In this document: in pieces, positions 1 to 6,489 of the stretch | How the letters are laid out: each line of letters begins with the position of its first letter | Numbering within the stretch: position 1 is the stretch's first letter | Origin: Prevotella sp. | GTDB lineage: Bacteria; Bacteroidota; Bacteroidia; Bacteroidales; Bacteroidaceae | Assembly: GCA_017632825.1 (NCBI GenBank) | Contig: JAGBQP010000052.1 | Span: 1-13,684, forward strand | DNA length: 13,684 bases | Reading direction: 5' to 3' | The notes under the pieces: model-generated | What the model was told of the DNA's origin: nothing | Seen by the model: the letters and a program-made list of their open reading frames with translations, nothing else | Databases searched by the model: none | Program-made: the position numbers and the translations under genes

Positions 1-1049
1 ATGTAATCCACAATCCACTGTCCAACTTCGCGTGTGCCATAGTGAGCACCATCTTCAACTTGAATCTCGGGTGTGCGGACATTGGCGTCAAGCGAGGCGT
101 TGACGGCATCGCGGATGAGGCTGCCTTCGCTCTCCAACCCAAAGTGTTCTAGCAGCATGGCTGCCGACAGAATCTGAGCCAGCGGGTTGGCGATGTTTTG
201 GCCGGCAGCCTGAGGCCATGAACCGTGAACAGGCTCAAATAGCGGCGTATGTTCGCCTAATGACGATGAGGGCTGTAATCCCATGGAGCCGGTGATACAA
301 GAGGTCTCATCGGTAAGGATGTCGCCGAAGGTGTTCTCGGTGACGATGACATCGAAGAAACGGGGCTCCGTGAGTACACGCATCGAAGCGTTGTCGATGA
401 ACATGTAGTCGGTTGTTACCTCAGGATATCGTGGTTCTATCTCTTGTGAAATCTGGCGCCACAAACGGCTGGATGCTAAAACGTTAGCTTTATCAACGAC
501 GGTGAGGTGCTTCTTGCGCGTCATCGCCATCTCGAAGGCGACCTTGAGGATGCGCTCAATCTCCGGTCGGGTATAGACATTGGTGTCGTATGCCTTGTCG
601 TTATCCTGATATTTCTCACCAAAATACATGCCGCCAGTGAGCTCACGAATCACCACAAAGTCGGCACCGCGCAGCAGTTCTTCCTTCAGCGGTGACTTGT
701 GGAGCAGACAATCGAATGTGGCCACAGGACGGACATTGGCGAAGAGCCCCAGTTGTTTACGCATGGCCAACAGACCCGTTTCAGGACGTACTTTGAGGGT
801 AGGGTTGTTATCATACTTTAAGTCACCGACAGCTGCAAATAGCACTGCATCGGCACGCATACAGACATCATGAGTGGCAGCGGGATATGGATCGCCCACG
901 GCTTCAATGGCCGAGGCGCCGACGAGCGCTTCCTCATAGTGAAACTCGTGGTTGAACTTCTTGGCGATGGCATCAAGGACAGCGATGCCTTGACGCATAA
1001 TCTCCGGACCGATTCCGTCGCCCGGCAGGATGGCAATATTCAGTTTCAT
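1..1049 (-). CDS. leuB: 3-isopropylmalate dehydrogenase, 3' end cut by window start
   Basis: LeuB oxidatively decarboxylates 3-isopropylmalate to 2-oxoisocaproate in the cytoplasm, the third step of leucine synthesis; in organisms with a citramalate route the same enzyme also handles 3-methylmalate. Reading down from the ATG at 1049 gives 349 codons without a stop, ending QWIVDY at the edge, so only a few residues are missing (family length is about 355). Visible motifs are DGIGPE at residues 11-16, [10 protein letters not shown] at 135-144, VDKANV with the catalytic Lys at about 187, the metal-site Asp residues in IDN (219) and FGDILTDE (243, 247), and the cofactor loop [12 protein letters not shown] at 272-283. 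In that loop Gln280 stands where NAD-dependent enzymes usually have Asp. It is the last visible gene of the leu operon, 46 nt after the second LeuA-family gene. Its start has an A-rich upstream sequence and no Shine-Dalgarno. Identity is secure. Confidence 0.96.
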   Translation of the reverse strand, partial: MKLNIAILPGDGIGPEIMRQGIAVLDAIAKKFNHEFHYEEALVGASAIEAVGDPYPAATHDVCMRADAVLFAAVGDLKYDNNPTLKVRPETGLLAMRKQLGLFANVRPVATFDCLLHKSPLKEELLRGADFVVIRELTGGMYFGEKYQDNDKAYDTNVYTRPEIERILKVAFEMAMTRKKHLTVVDKANVLASSRLWRQISQEIEPRYPEVTTDYMFIDNASMRVLTEPRFFDVIVTENTFGDILTDETSCITGSMGLQPSSSLGEHTPLFEPVHGSWPQAAGQNIANPLAQILSAAMLLEHFGLESEGSLIRDAVNASLDANVRTPEIQVEDGAHYGTREVGQWIVDY

Positions 1050-1095
1050 AATTCTTTTTTTCGTTATTACATTATAATGTTGTAACTGGGTTTTG

Positions 1096-2652
1096 TTATA
1101 ACGTGTTGTTTTGTTCGTTCTCAATGATGTTCAGCATTTTGAAGGTGGCCTTGATGGCGGCTTCCGTCTGGTCAGCATCAAGACCTCGGGTGCGCAACAG
1201 ACGACCGTCGGTCTCCCATGTGATGACGGCTTGTACCAAAGCGTCAGTACGTCCGCCGGGAGGAATGCTCACCTGATAGTTCTGCAGTAGCGGGAACGTG
1301 CGGTCAAGATACTTCTTGTAGATATAGCGCAGGGCTTTGACGAAGGCGTCGTACTGACCGTCGCCGGTAGCGGCGGCCTCATACTGCTCGCCGTTGATCT
1401 CGACCTTGACGTTGGCACCGGGCTTCAGACCGTAGGCAGTGGATACAACGTAGCTGACGAGCTTGACACGGTCTTCGGGAGCATCGTGCTTCAGAACATC
1501 GCTGACGATGAACGGAAGGTCCTCTTGTGTAACAATCTCTTTCTTGTCGCCGAGCTCAGTGATGCGCTGGGTGACGCGCCGCGTCTGTTCTGGTGTCAGC
1601 TCCAGTCCCAGCTCCTCTAAATTACGAGCAATGTTGGCTCGACCGCTGGTCTTGCCCATGGCATACTCACGGCGACGTCCGAAGCGCTCAGGCATGAGGG
1701 CATTATGATAGAGACCACCCTTGGTGTCGCCATCGGCATGGACGCCAGCTACTTGCGTGAAGACGTTGTCGCCGATGATAGGTTGATTGGGTGCAACGGC
1801 GATGCCGCTGTAGCTCTCGACAAGACGACTCACTCCGTTGAGCATATCCTCGCGGATGCTGGTCTTGGCATGGAACTGGTCCTTCAAGATGACCTGAACG
1901 CTCGAGAGTGGTGCATTGCCGCAACGCTCACCAAGGCCGTTGACGGTGACGTGCAGACCACGGGCACCGCTGAGGACAGCAGCCAGCGAGTTGGAGACGG
2001 CCAGGTCGTAGTCGTTATGGGCATGGAAGTCGAAATGGGTGTCGGGGTAGCGCTTCACCATCTTGCGGAAGTACTCGATACACTGCAAGGGGTTCATGAT
2101 GCCGAGGGTGTCGGGTAGCATGAAACGGCGGATACCGCTATCGACAAGCTGATCCATGAGCTGATAGACATAGTGAGGGGAGTCCTGCATGCCGTCGGAC
2201 CAGTCTTCAAGGTAGAGGTTGACGGTGATGCCCTTCTCGTGGGCATAGTTGACAGTATGGCGGATGTCGGCGATATGCTCCTTAGGCGTTTTGTTCAGCT
2301 GTTGCTTACAGTGCTTCAGTGAGCCTTTGGCCAGCAGGTTCATGGTGACGCAACCGCAGTCGGCAATCCAGTCAATACTCTGGCCGCCATCAACGAAGCC
2401 AAGCACCTCGACGCGCTGCAGCATATCTATCTGACTGGCATATCGGCAGATCATCTGTACGGCCTCCTTCTCGCCGTCGCTGACGCGTGCCGAAGCTACT
2501 TCGATGCGATCGACATTGAGGTCGCGCAGCAGCATACGGGCAATCATCAGTTTCTCGTGCGGCAGGAACGACACACCATTGGTCTGTTCGCCGTCTCGCA
2601 GCGTGGAGTCCATGATTTCTACGAATGGTACGCTACGCTTGTATTCGTTCAT
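1096..2652 (-). CDS. cimA: LeuA-family synthase, probable (R)-citramalate synthase
   Basis: This is a second Claisen-condensing enzyme of the 2-isopropylmalate/homocitrate/citramalate synthase family, 518 residues from the chosen start. The HMGL-like TIM barrel begins with DSTLRDGEQ (residues 15-23), and metal-binding HAHND is at 210-214, followed by NGLGERCGN at 238-246. GVHADG lies near 303, and a LeuA-type allosteric dimerisation domain with [13 protein letters not shown] occupies about 395-518. It is clearly divergent from LeuA in the same operon: [12 protein letters not shown] against [12 protein letters not shown], and HAHNDYDLA against HCHNDLGMA. The presence of a canonical leuA and an Ile-rich operon leader favour citramalate synthase (pyruvate plus acetyl-CoA), but that is inference. 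A second 2-isopropylmalate synthase or a related synthase remains possible. The start at 2652 forms an ATGA overlap with the leuD stop, a typical translational-coupling junction; an in-frame ATG at 2670 would add six residues. Confidence 0.85.
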   Translation of the reverse strand: MNEYKRSVPFVEIMDSTLRDGEQTNGVSFLPHEKLMIARMLLRDLNVDRIEVASARVSDGEKEAVQMICRYASQIDMLQRVEVLGFVDGGQSIDWIADCGCVTMNLLAKGSLKHCKQQLNKTPKEHIADIRHTVNYAHEKGITVNLYLEDWSDGMQDSPHYVYQLMDQLVDSGIRRFMLPDTLGIMNPLQCIEYFRKMVKRYPDTHFDFHAHNDYDLAVSNSLAAVLSGARGLHVTVNGLGERCGNAPLSSVQVILKDQFHAKTSIREDMLNGVSRLVESYSGIAVAPNQPIIGDNVFTQVAGVHADGDTKGGLYHNALMPERFGRRREYAMGKTSGRANIARNLEELGLELTPEQTRRVTQRITELGDKKEIVTQEDLPFIVSDVLKHDAPEDRVKLVSYVVSTAYGLKPGANVKVEINGEQYEAAATGDGQYDAFVKALRYIYKKYLDRTFPLLQNYQVSIPPGGRTDALVQAVITWETDGRLLRTRGLDADQTEAAIKATFKMLNIIENEQNNTL

Positions 2653-3245
2653 GTGTTCTGCTGTTCCCATAATTCGGTCTTTTCTTGGTTCTTTACGAGA
2701 AAGTCGATGTCGTCGAGACCGTTCATCAGACAGTGTTTCTTATAGCCGTTGATGTCGAAGTGCTCGCTACGACCTGTTGCCTTGTTGGTGACGGTCTGGT
2801 TGGGAAGATCAACAATGACCTCCGTCTTAGGATTGTTTTGAATACTCTGGAAGAGTTCTGCGAGGAAATCCTCGCTCACCTGGACTGGCAGTACAAAGTT
2901 ATTGAGCTCGTTGTTCTTGTGGATGTCGGCGAAAAACGAACTGATGACCACGCGGAAACCATAACCGGCGATGGCCCATGCAGCATGCTCACGGCTGGAG
3001 CCGGAGCCGAAGTTTTTGCCAGTTACAAGGATGCATCCACTGTAGGTGGAGTCGTTGAGTACGAAATCCTTGTTGGGCGTGCCATCGGCGTTGTAGCGCC
3101 AGTCGCGGAAAAGGTTGTCGCCGAAGAACTTCTCCTCGCGGGTTGTAGCCTTCAGAAAACGGGCTGGGATTATCTGGTCGGTGTCCACATTCTCTGAAGG
3201 AAGAGGAATGCATGTGGAAGTTATAACGTTGAATTTCTGTTTCAT
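2649..3245 (-). CDS. leuD: 3-isopropylmalate dehydratase small subunit
   Basis: LeuD is the swivel-domain subunit that pairs with LeuC to isomerise 2-isopropylmalate to 3-isopropylmalate through dehydration and rehydration; LeuCD-type enzymes also isomerise citramalate. The product has 198 residues, the normal length. The motifs are NVDTDQIIPARFL at residues 19-31, the substrate-recognition loop GKNFGSGSSREHA at 76-88, and a C-terminal NGYKKHCLMNGLDDIDFL stretch at 166-183 that is typical of LeuD. It lies 37 nt after leuC, and its last four bases overlap the following synthase gene (ATGA). The start ATG is preceded by an A-rich tract with an ATAACGAAA stretch that also occurs upstream of leuB, consistent with initiation without Shine-Dalgarno in this phylum. 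Confidence 0.97.
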   Translation of the reverse strand: MKQKFNVITSTCIPLPSENVDTDQIIPARFLKATTREEKFFGDNLFRDWRYNADGTPNKDFVLNDSTYSGCILVTGKNFGSGSSREHAAWAIAGYGFRVVISSFFADIHKNNELNNFVLPVQVSEDFLAELFQSIQNNPKTEVIVDLPNQTVTNKATGRSEHFDINGYKKHCLMNGLDDIDFLVKNQEKTELWEQQNT

Positions 3246-3282
3246 TTTTTTCTTTTCGTTGTTTCGTTATGACGGTATAACG

Positions 3283-4659
3283 TTATAAAAGGGACCTGGG
3301 GTCGGTGATGACGCCTGTGACGGCAGCTGCGGCAGCTACGAGTGGCGAGGCCAGAACGGTACGTGCGCCGGGACCTTGACGGCCCTCGAAGTTGCGGTTG
3401 GAAGTAGAGACGGCGAGACAGCCGGCAGGCACCTTGTCATCGTTCATAGCCAAGCAGGCAGAGCAACCGGGCTGACGAATGGCGAAGCCGGCAGCCTCAA
3501 GCACCTTGTCGAGACCTTCTTCGCGAATCTGTGCATCGACTGCCCATGAACCGGGAACGAGCCAGGCAATGACGTTGTCGGCCTTATTGCGCCCTTTCAC
3601 GATGGAGGCAAAAGCCCGGAAGTCCTCGATACGACCATTGGTGCAAGCACCTAAGAATACATAATCGATCTTCTTTCCTAATAGTTTCTCGCCAGCTTTA
3701 AACCCCATGTAGTCAAGGGCTTTTTGGAAGTCTGCCCCTTCTATGGAGGGGATAGGGGAAGTTATACCAATACCCATGCCGGGATTGGTGCCGTAGGTGA
3801 TACGTGGCTCTATGTCGGCAGCGTCGAACGTCAGTTCTTTGTCGAACACAGCATCATCGCCGCTCTTGAGCGTCTTCCAATAAGCGACGGCCTTTTCCCA
3901 GTCGGCACCCTTGGGGGCATATTCCCGACCTTTTATATAGTCAAAGGTAACTTCGTCGGGAGCAATGAAGCCGCCACGAGCACCCATCTCGATGGAGAGG
4001 TTGCAGAGCGTCAGACGCCCTTCCATGGACAGTGATCTCACGACTTCGCCGGCATATTCCACAAAATAGCCCGTAGCACCGCTGGTTGTTAGCTGTGCCA
4101 TGAGGTAGAGTGCCACGTCCTTGGCTGTCACGCCCTTACCAAGTGTACCGTTGATGGTGATCCGCATTGACTTCGGTTTCTGCTGAAGGATGCATTGTGA
4201 GGCCATCACCATTTCCACCTCGGAGGTGCCGATGCCGAAAGCCACAGCGCCCATGGCGCCATGTGTGGAAGTGTGGGAGTCGCCGCAGACAATGGTCATG
4301 CCTGGTAGCGACAGGCCTTTCTCGGGCCCGACCACGTGGATGATACCATTGTCCTTCGACATCATGCCGAAGTGCGTGAGTCCGAACTCGGCTGCGTTCT
4401 TCGCCAGTGTGTCCACTTGCTTACGGCTGACAGGGTCCTCAATGGGTTTATCCTGGTCGTGTGTGGGTGTGTTGTGGTCGGGCATGCAGAAAATCTGCTG
4501 AGGGCGGAAACACTTCAGACCGCGCTCGCGCATACCATCGAAAGCTTGTGGTGATGTGACCTCATGACAATACAAACGGTCGATGTAGAGCTGTGTGGGA
4601 CCATCAGTCACTTGCTGCACCACGTGCTTGTCCCAGATTTTATCGAATAACGTATTCAT
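3283..4659 (-). CDS. leuC: 3-isopropylmalate dehydratase large subunit
   Basis: LeuC is the aconitase-superfamily [4Fe-4S] subunit of isopropylmalate isomerase, forming the cytoplasmic active enzyme with LeuD. At 458 residues it is of normal length for bacterial LeuC. The three cluster-ligand cysteines are visible: Cys339 in GACTNGR, and Cys399 and Cys402 in PGCSAC. Other family signatures are MPDHNTPT (59-66), [14 protein letters not shown] (125-138) and the C-terminal [10 protein letters not shown] (420-429). It starts 3 nt after the leuA stop, so the two are probably coupled in translation. One oddity is a G/C-rich inverted repeat at 3728-3763, inside the region encoding the loop around residues 300-311; it is unlike the surrounding coding sequence. 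Identity is secure. Confidence 0.97.
   Translation of the reverse strand: MNTLFDKIWDKHVVQQVTDGPTQLYIDRLYCHEVTSPQAFDGMRERGLKCFRPQQIFCMPDHNTPTHDQDKPIEDPVSRKQVDTLAKNAAEFGLTHFGMMSKDNGIIHVVGPEKGLSLPGMTIVCGDSHTSTHGAMGAVAFGIGTSEVEMVMASQCILQQKPKSMRITINGTLGKGVTAKDVALYLMAQLTTSGATGYFVEYAGEVVRSLSMEGRLTLCNLSIEMGARGGFIAPDEVTFDYIKGREYAPKGADWEKAVAYWKTLKSGDDAVFDKELTFDAADIEPRITYGTNPGMGIGITSPIPSIEGADFQKALDYMGFKAGEKLLGKKIDYVFLGACTNGRIEDFRAFASIVKGRNKADNVIAWLVPGSWAVDAQIREEGLDKVLEAAGFAIRQPGCSACLAMNDDKVPAGCLAVSTSNRNFEGRQGPGARTVLASPLVAAAAAVTGVITDPRSLL
3728..3763. repeat. G/C-rich imperfect inverted repeat inside leuC
   Basis: On the plus strand CCCCT (3735-3739) and AGGGG (3747-3751) form a small stem, followed by a second GGGG block at 3754-3757. 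The patch contrasts with the surrounding leuC sequence and resembles, from memory, short C/G-block palindromic repeats scattered in Bacteroidota genomes. It keeps the frame open, encoding [12 protein letters not shown] around residues 300-311. It may be chance; only a genome-wide search would decide. Confidence 0.35.
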
Positions 4660-4662
4660 AGC

Positions 4663-6159
4663 CTACTTCTTGAACTTATTGATACAATCGATATAGGCTT
4701 CTACTGATGCTGTCACAATATCAGTATTGGCCCCAAAACCATAATAGAGCGAGCCGTCGTATTCTACCTGCATGTGGACCTTACCAACGTCGTCGGAGCC
4801 TTTGGAGATAGCCTGGATGGTGAATTCCTTCAGCGTCATCTGCTTCATAATGACACGTTTCAGGGCTTTGATAGCCGCATCGACGGGACCGTTGCCCGAA
4901 GCGGCTGCTTCGAACTTCTGGCCACTGATGTCGAGACCAATCGAAGCTACACTCTTGACACCCTTGCCGGTGGTCACCTGCAGGAAATCGAGACGAACAG
5001 CGTGAGTCTCGGCGGTATCGGCACCTGCCAACATGAGAACGTCGGCATCGGTGACTTCTTTCTTCTGATCGGCCAGCTGTAGGAATTTCTCATAGATTTT
5101 ATCGAGTTTAGCGTCATCGACGTCAACACCATTGGACTGCAGACGGTGTTTCAGTGCAGCACGACCACTACGGGCAGTGAGCACAATGCTGTCGATATCG
5201 ATGCCAACGTCTTTGGGATTGATAATCTCGTAGGTATGTACGTTCTTCAGTACGCCGTCCTGATGGATGCCGCTGGAATGTGCAAAGGCGTTGCGTCCTA
5301 CGATGGCCTTATTGGGCTGCACGGGCATATTCATAAGGCTGGAGACCATGCGCGAGGTGGGGTATATCTTCGTGGTGTTGATATTGGTGTCGATAGCGAG
5401 ACTCTTGTGACAGCGCAGAATCATAGCAATCTCTTCGAGTGATGTGTTGCCGGCACGTTCGCCAATACCATTGATGGTTACCTCGACCTGACGGGCACCT
5501 GCCATAATGCCGCTGAATGTGTTGGCGGTAGCCATGCCGAGATCGTTATGACAATGGGTGGAGATGATGGCGCGGTCGATGCCATCAACGTGCTCTTTGA
5601 GGTACTTAATCTTCTCGTAGTATTCCTGGGGCAGGCAATAGCCTGTTGTGTCGGGAATATTGACGACAGTAGCGCCTGCCTTGATGACAGCCTCGACAAC
5701 TTGAGCAAGGTACTCGTTGTTGGTACGTCCTGCGTCCTCGCAATAGAACTCCACGTCCTCCACATACTTTTTGGCATATTTCGTGGCTGCAACAGCACGC
5801 TCGATAATCTCTTCGCGTGTGGAGTTGAACTTATACCGGATGTGCTCGTCGCTCGTTCCGATTCCGGTGTGAATGCGCTTGCGCTTGGCATACTGAAGAG
5901 CCTCGGCTGCCACATCGATATCGTGTTCCACGGCACGTGTCAGTGCACAAATGGTGGGCCATGTCACTGCCTTGGAGATTTCAATGACGGAGTTAAAGTC
6001 GCCCGGACTGGACACGGGAAATCCTGCTTCAATGACATCAACGCCGAGCTGCTCAAGTGCCTTGGCCACCTGAATCTTCTCAATGGTGTTCAGCTGGCAA
6101 CCGGGAACCTGTTCACCGTCGCGCAATGTCGTGTCGAAAATAAACAATCTGTCGTTCAT
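4663..6159 (-). CDS. leuA: 2-isopropylmalate synthase
   Basis: LeuA condenses acetyl-CoA with 2-oxoisovalerate to give 2-isopropylmalate, the committed and leucine-inhibited step of leucine synthesis. The 498 residues match the long bacterial form. The TIM barrel opens with [12 protein letters not shown] (9-20). Metal ligands fall in THCHND (His202, His204) and NGIGERAGN (230-238). [16 protein letters not shown] (287-302) marks the linker subdomain, and about 385-498 is the allosteric LeuA dimer domain with [13 protein letters not shown] (421-433). It is the first structural gene of the operon. The 5' untranslated region is long, about 220 nt from the predicted transcription start, and carries the attenuator described separately. 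A high-leucine state would act on the C-terminal domain, while the leader reads charged tRNA, so two control layers are likely. Confidence 0.97.
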   Translation of the reverse strand: MNDRLFIFDTTLRDGEQVPGCQLNTIEKIQVAKALEQLGVDVIEAGFPVSSPGDFNSVIEISKAVTWPTICALTRAVEHDIDVAAEALQYAKRKRIHTGIGTSDEHIRYKFNSTREEIIERAVAATKYAKKYVEDVEFYCEDAGRTNNEYLAQVVEAVIKAGATVVNIPDTTGYCLPQEYYEKIKYLKEHVDGIDRAIISTHCHNDLGMATANTFSGIMAGARQVEVTINGIGERAGNTSLEEIAMILRCHKSLAIDTNINTTKIYPTSRMVSSLMNMPVQPNKAIVGRNAFAHSSGIHQDGVLKNVHTYEIINPKDVGIDIDSIVLTARSGRAALKHRLQSNGVDVDDAKLDKIYEKFLQLADQKKEVTDADVLMLAGADTAETHAVRLDFLQVTTGKGVKSVASIGLDISGQKFEAAASGNGPVDAAIKALKRVIMKQMTLKEFTIQAISKGSDDVGKVHMQVEYDGSLYYGFGANTDIVTASVEAYIDCINKFKK

Positions 6160-6219
6160 ACCTTAATTATATATAAATGTTTAATCTTTTCATTGAGGAC
6201 TCGGTCTTTTCGGTATAAC

Positions 6220-6256
6220 AAAAAAGCCTTTCACACTCGGAAGTGAGAAAGGCTTT
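6220..6256 (-). terminator. Attenuator terminator hairpin upstream of leuA
   Basis: On the leuA strand, AAAGCCTTTCTCACT (6256-6242) pairs with AGTGTGAAAGGCTTT (6237-6223), a 15-bp stem with one T-T mismatch and a TCCG loop, followed directly by a run of six T's ending at 6220. This is a strong intrinsic terminator. It sits downstream of the leu promoter but about 60 nt upstream of leuA, where only a conditional terminator makes sense. Its 5' arm and loop can instead pair with the upstream segment at 6302-6290. Confidence 0.9.
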
Positions 6257-6302
6257 ATATTGTCTTGTACCATCAGACCTATATACACGCTTTATCACTT
6301 CC
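6239..6302 (-). promoter_or_regulatory. Putative antiterminator of the leu attenuator
   Basis: In the transcript GGAAGTGATAAAG (6302-6290) is complementary to CTTTCTCACTTCC (6251-6239): eight contiguous base pairs, one mismatch, then four more. The downstream partner is part of the terminator's 5' arm and loop, so the two hairpins are mutually exclusive. The upstream partner lies in the last codons of the leader peptide, immediately before its stop. It can also form a weaker pairing of TTATTATT from the Ile codons with AGTGATAA, which includes G-U pairs. That gives the 1:2, 2:3, 3:4 arrangement of classical attenuation. Pairings were worked out by eye; energies were not computed. Confidence 0.75.
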
Positions 6303-6359
6303 GGCCGCGCTTTGCAGTCGAATAATAATAATGGCGTTAATTAGGTTCTGATATTTCAT
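6279..6359 (-). CDS. Ile-rich leader peptide of the leu operon
   Basis: This is a 26-codon open frame from ATG at 6359 to TAG at 6279, too short for routine gene calling. Residues 1-15 read MKYQNLINAIIIIRL and residues 16-26 read QSAAGSDKACI. Four consecutive ATT codons (6332-6321) encode Ile10-13; Ile7 and Ile26 bring the total to six Ile, with two Leu (CTA and CTG). The ATG lies about 23 nt downstream of the predicted transcription start. A ribosome stalled on the Ile run would leave 6302-6290 free to form the antiterminator. A ribosome reaching the stop would cover that segment and let the terminator form. The arrangement matches leader peptides such as ilvL, so a role as an Ile-tRNA sensor is a well-supported inference. 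The peptide itself probably has no other function. Confidence 0.82.
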   Translation of the reverse strand: MKYQNLINAIIIIRLQSAAGSDKACI

Positions 6360-6387
6360 TCTCTTATTGTTTTGCTATTTGCGGGTG

Positions 6388-6419
6388 CAAAGTTATACAT
6401 TTCTACTGGAATAAACAAA
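6388..6419 (-). promoter_or_regulatory. leu operon promoter, Bacteroidota type
   Basis: A -33 element TTTG (6419-6416) and a -7 element TAACTTTG (6395-6388, matching TAnnTTTG) are separated by 20 nt, the canonical spacing for the primary sigma factor of Bacteroidota. The predicted transcription start is near 6382, giving a leader of roughly 220 nt before leuA. Confidence 0.85.
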
Positions 6420-6420
6420 T

Positions 6421-6456
6421 AAATCGCAACTTTTCTTGCGAAGAAAGTTGCGATTT
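6421..6456 (-). terminator. Terminator after the PpiD-like gene
   Basis: The segments 6421-6437 and 6441-6456 are complementary over 16 bp with a single bulged base and a 3-nt loop. On the minus strand the stem is followed by a T-rich stretch, ATTTGTTTATT. It lies about 34 nt beyond the stop of the PpiD-like gene. A small extra inverted repeat, AGGTC-TTTT-GACCT, lies between the stop and this stem at 6480-6467. The T-rich tail overlaps the -33 box of the leu promoter. Confidence 0.85.
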
Positions 6457-6489
6457 GTTTAATTATAGGTCAAAAGACCTTATGTACTG

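Noticed and set aside
6167..6193. An eight-codon frame MKRLNIYI between the attenuator and leuA
   Set aside because: It has Leu and Ile codons and could be a second control point, but it is so short and AT-rich that chance is the simpler explanation, and no alternative hairpin is tied to it.
5548..6246. A 232-codon plus-strand open frame opposite leuA
   Set aside because: It is antisense to a clearly conserved gene, shows no recognisable domain, and its tail runs through the attenuator hairpin; it reflects codon bias of leuA.
6160..6382. T-box or metabolite riboswitch in the leuA leader
   Set aside because: The leader is explained by a coding leader peptide with competing hairpins; no T-box consensus or known riboswitch core was recognised.
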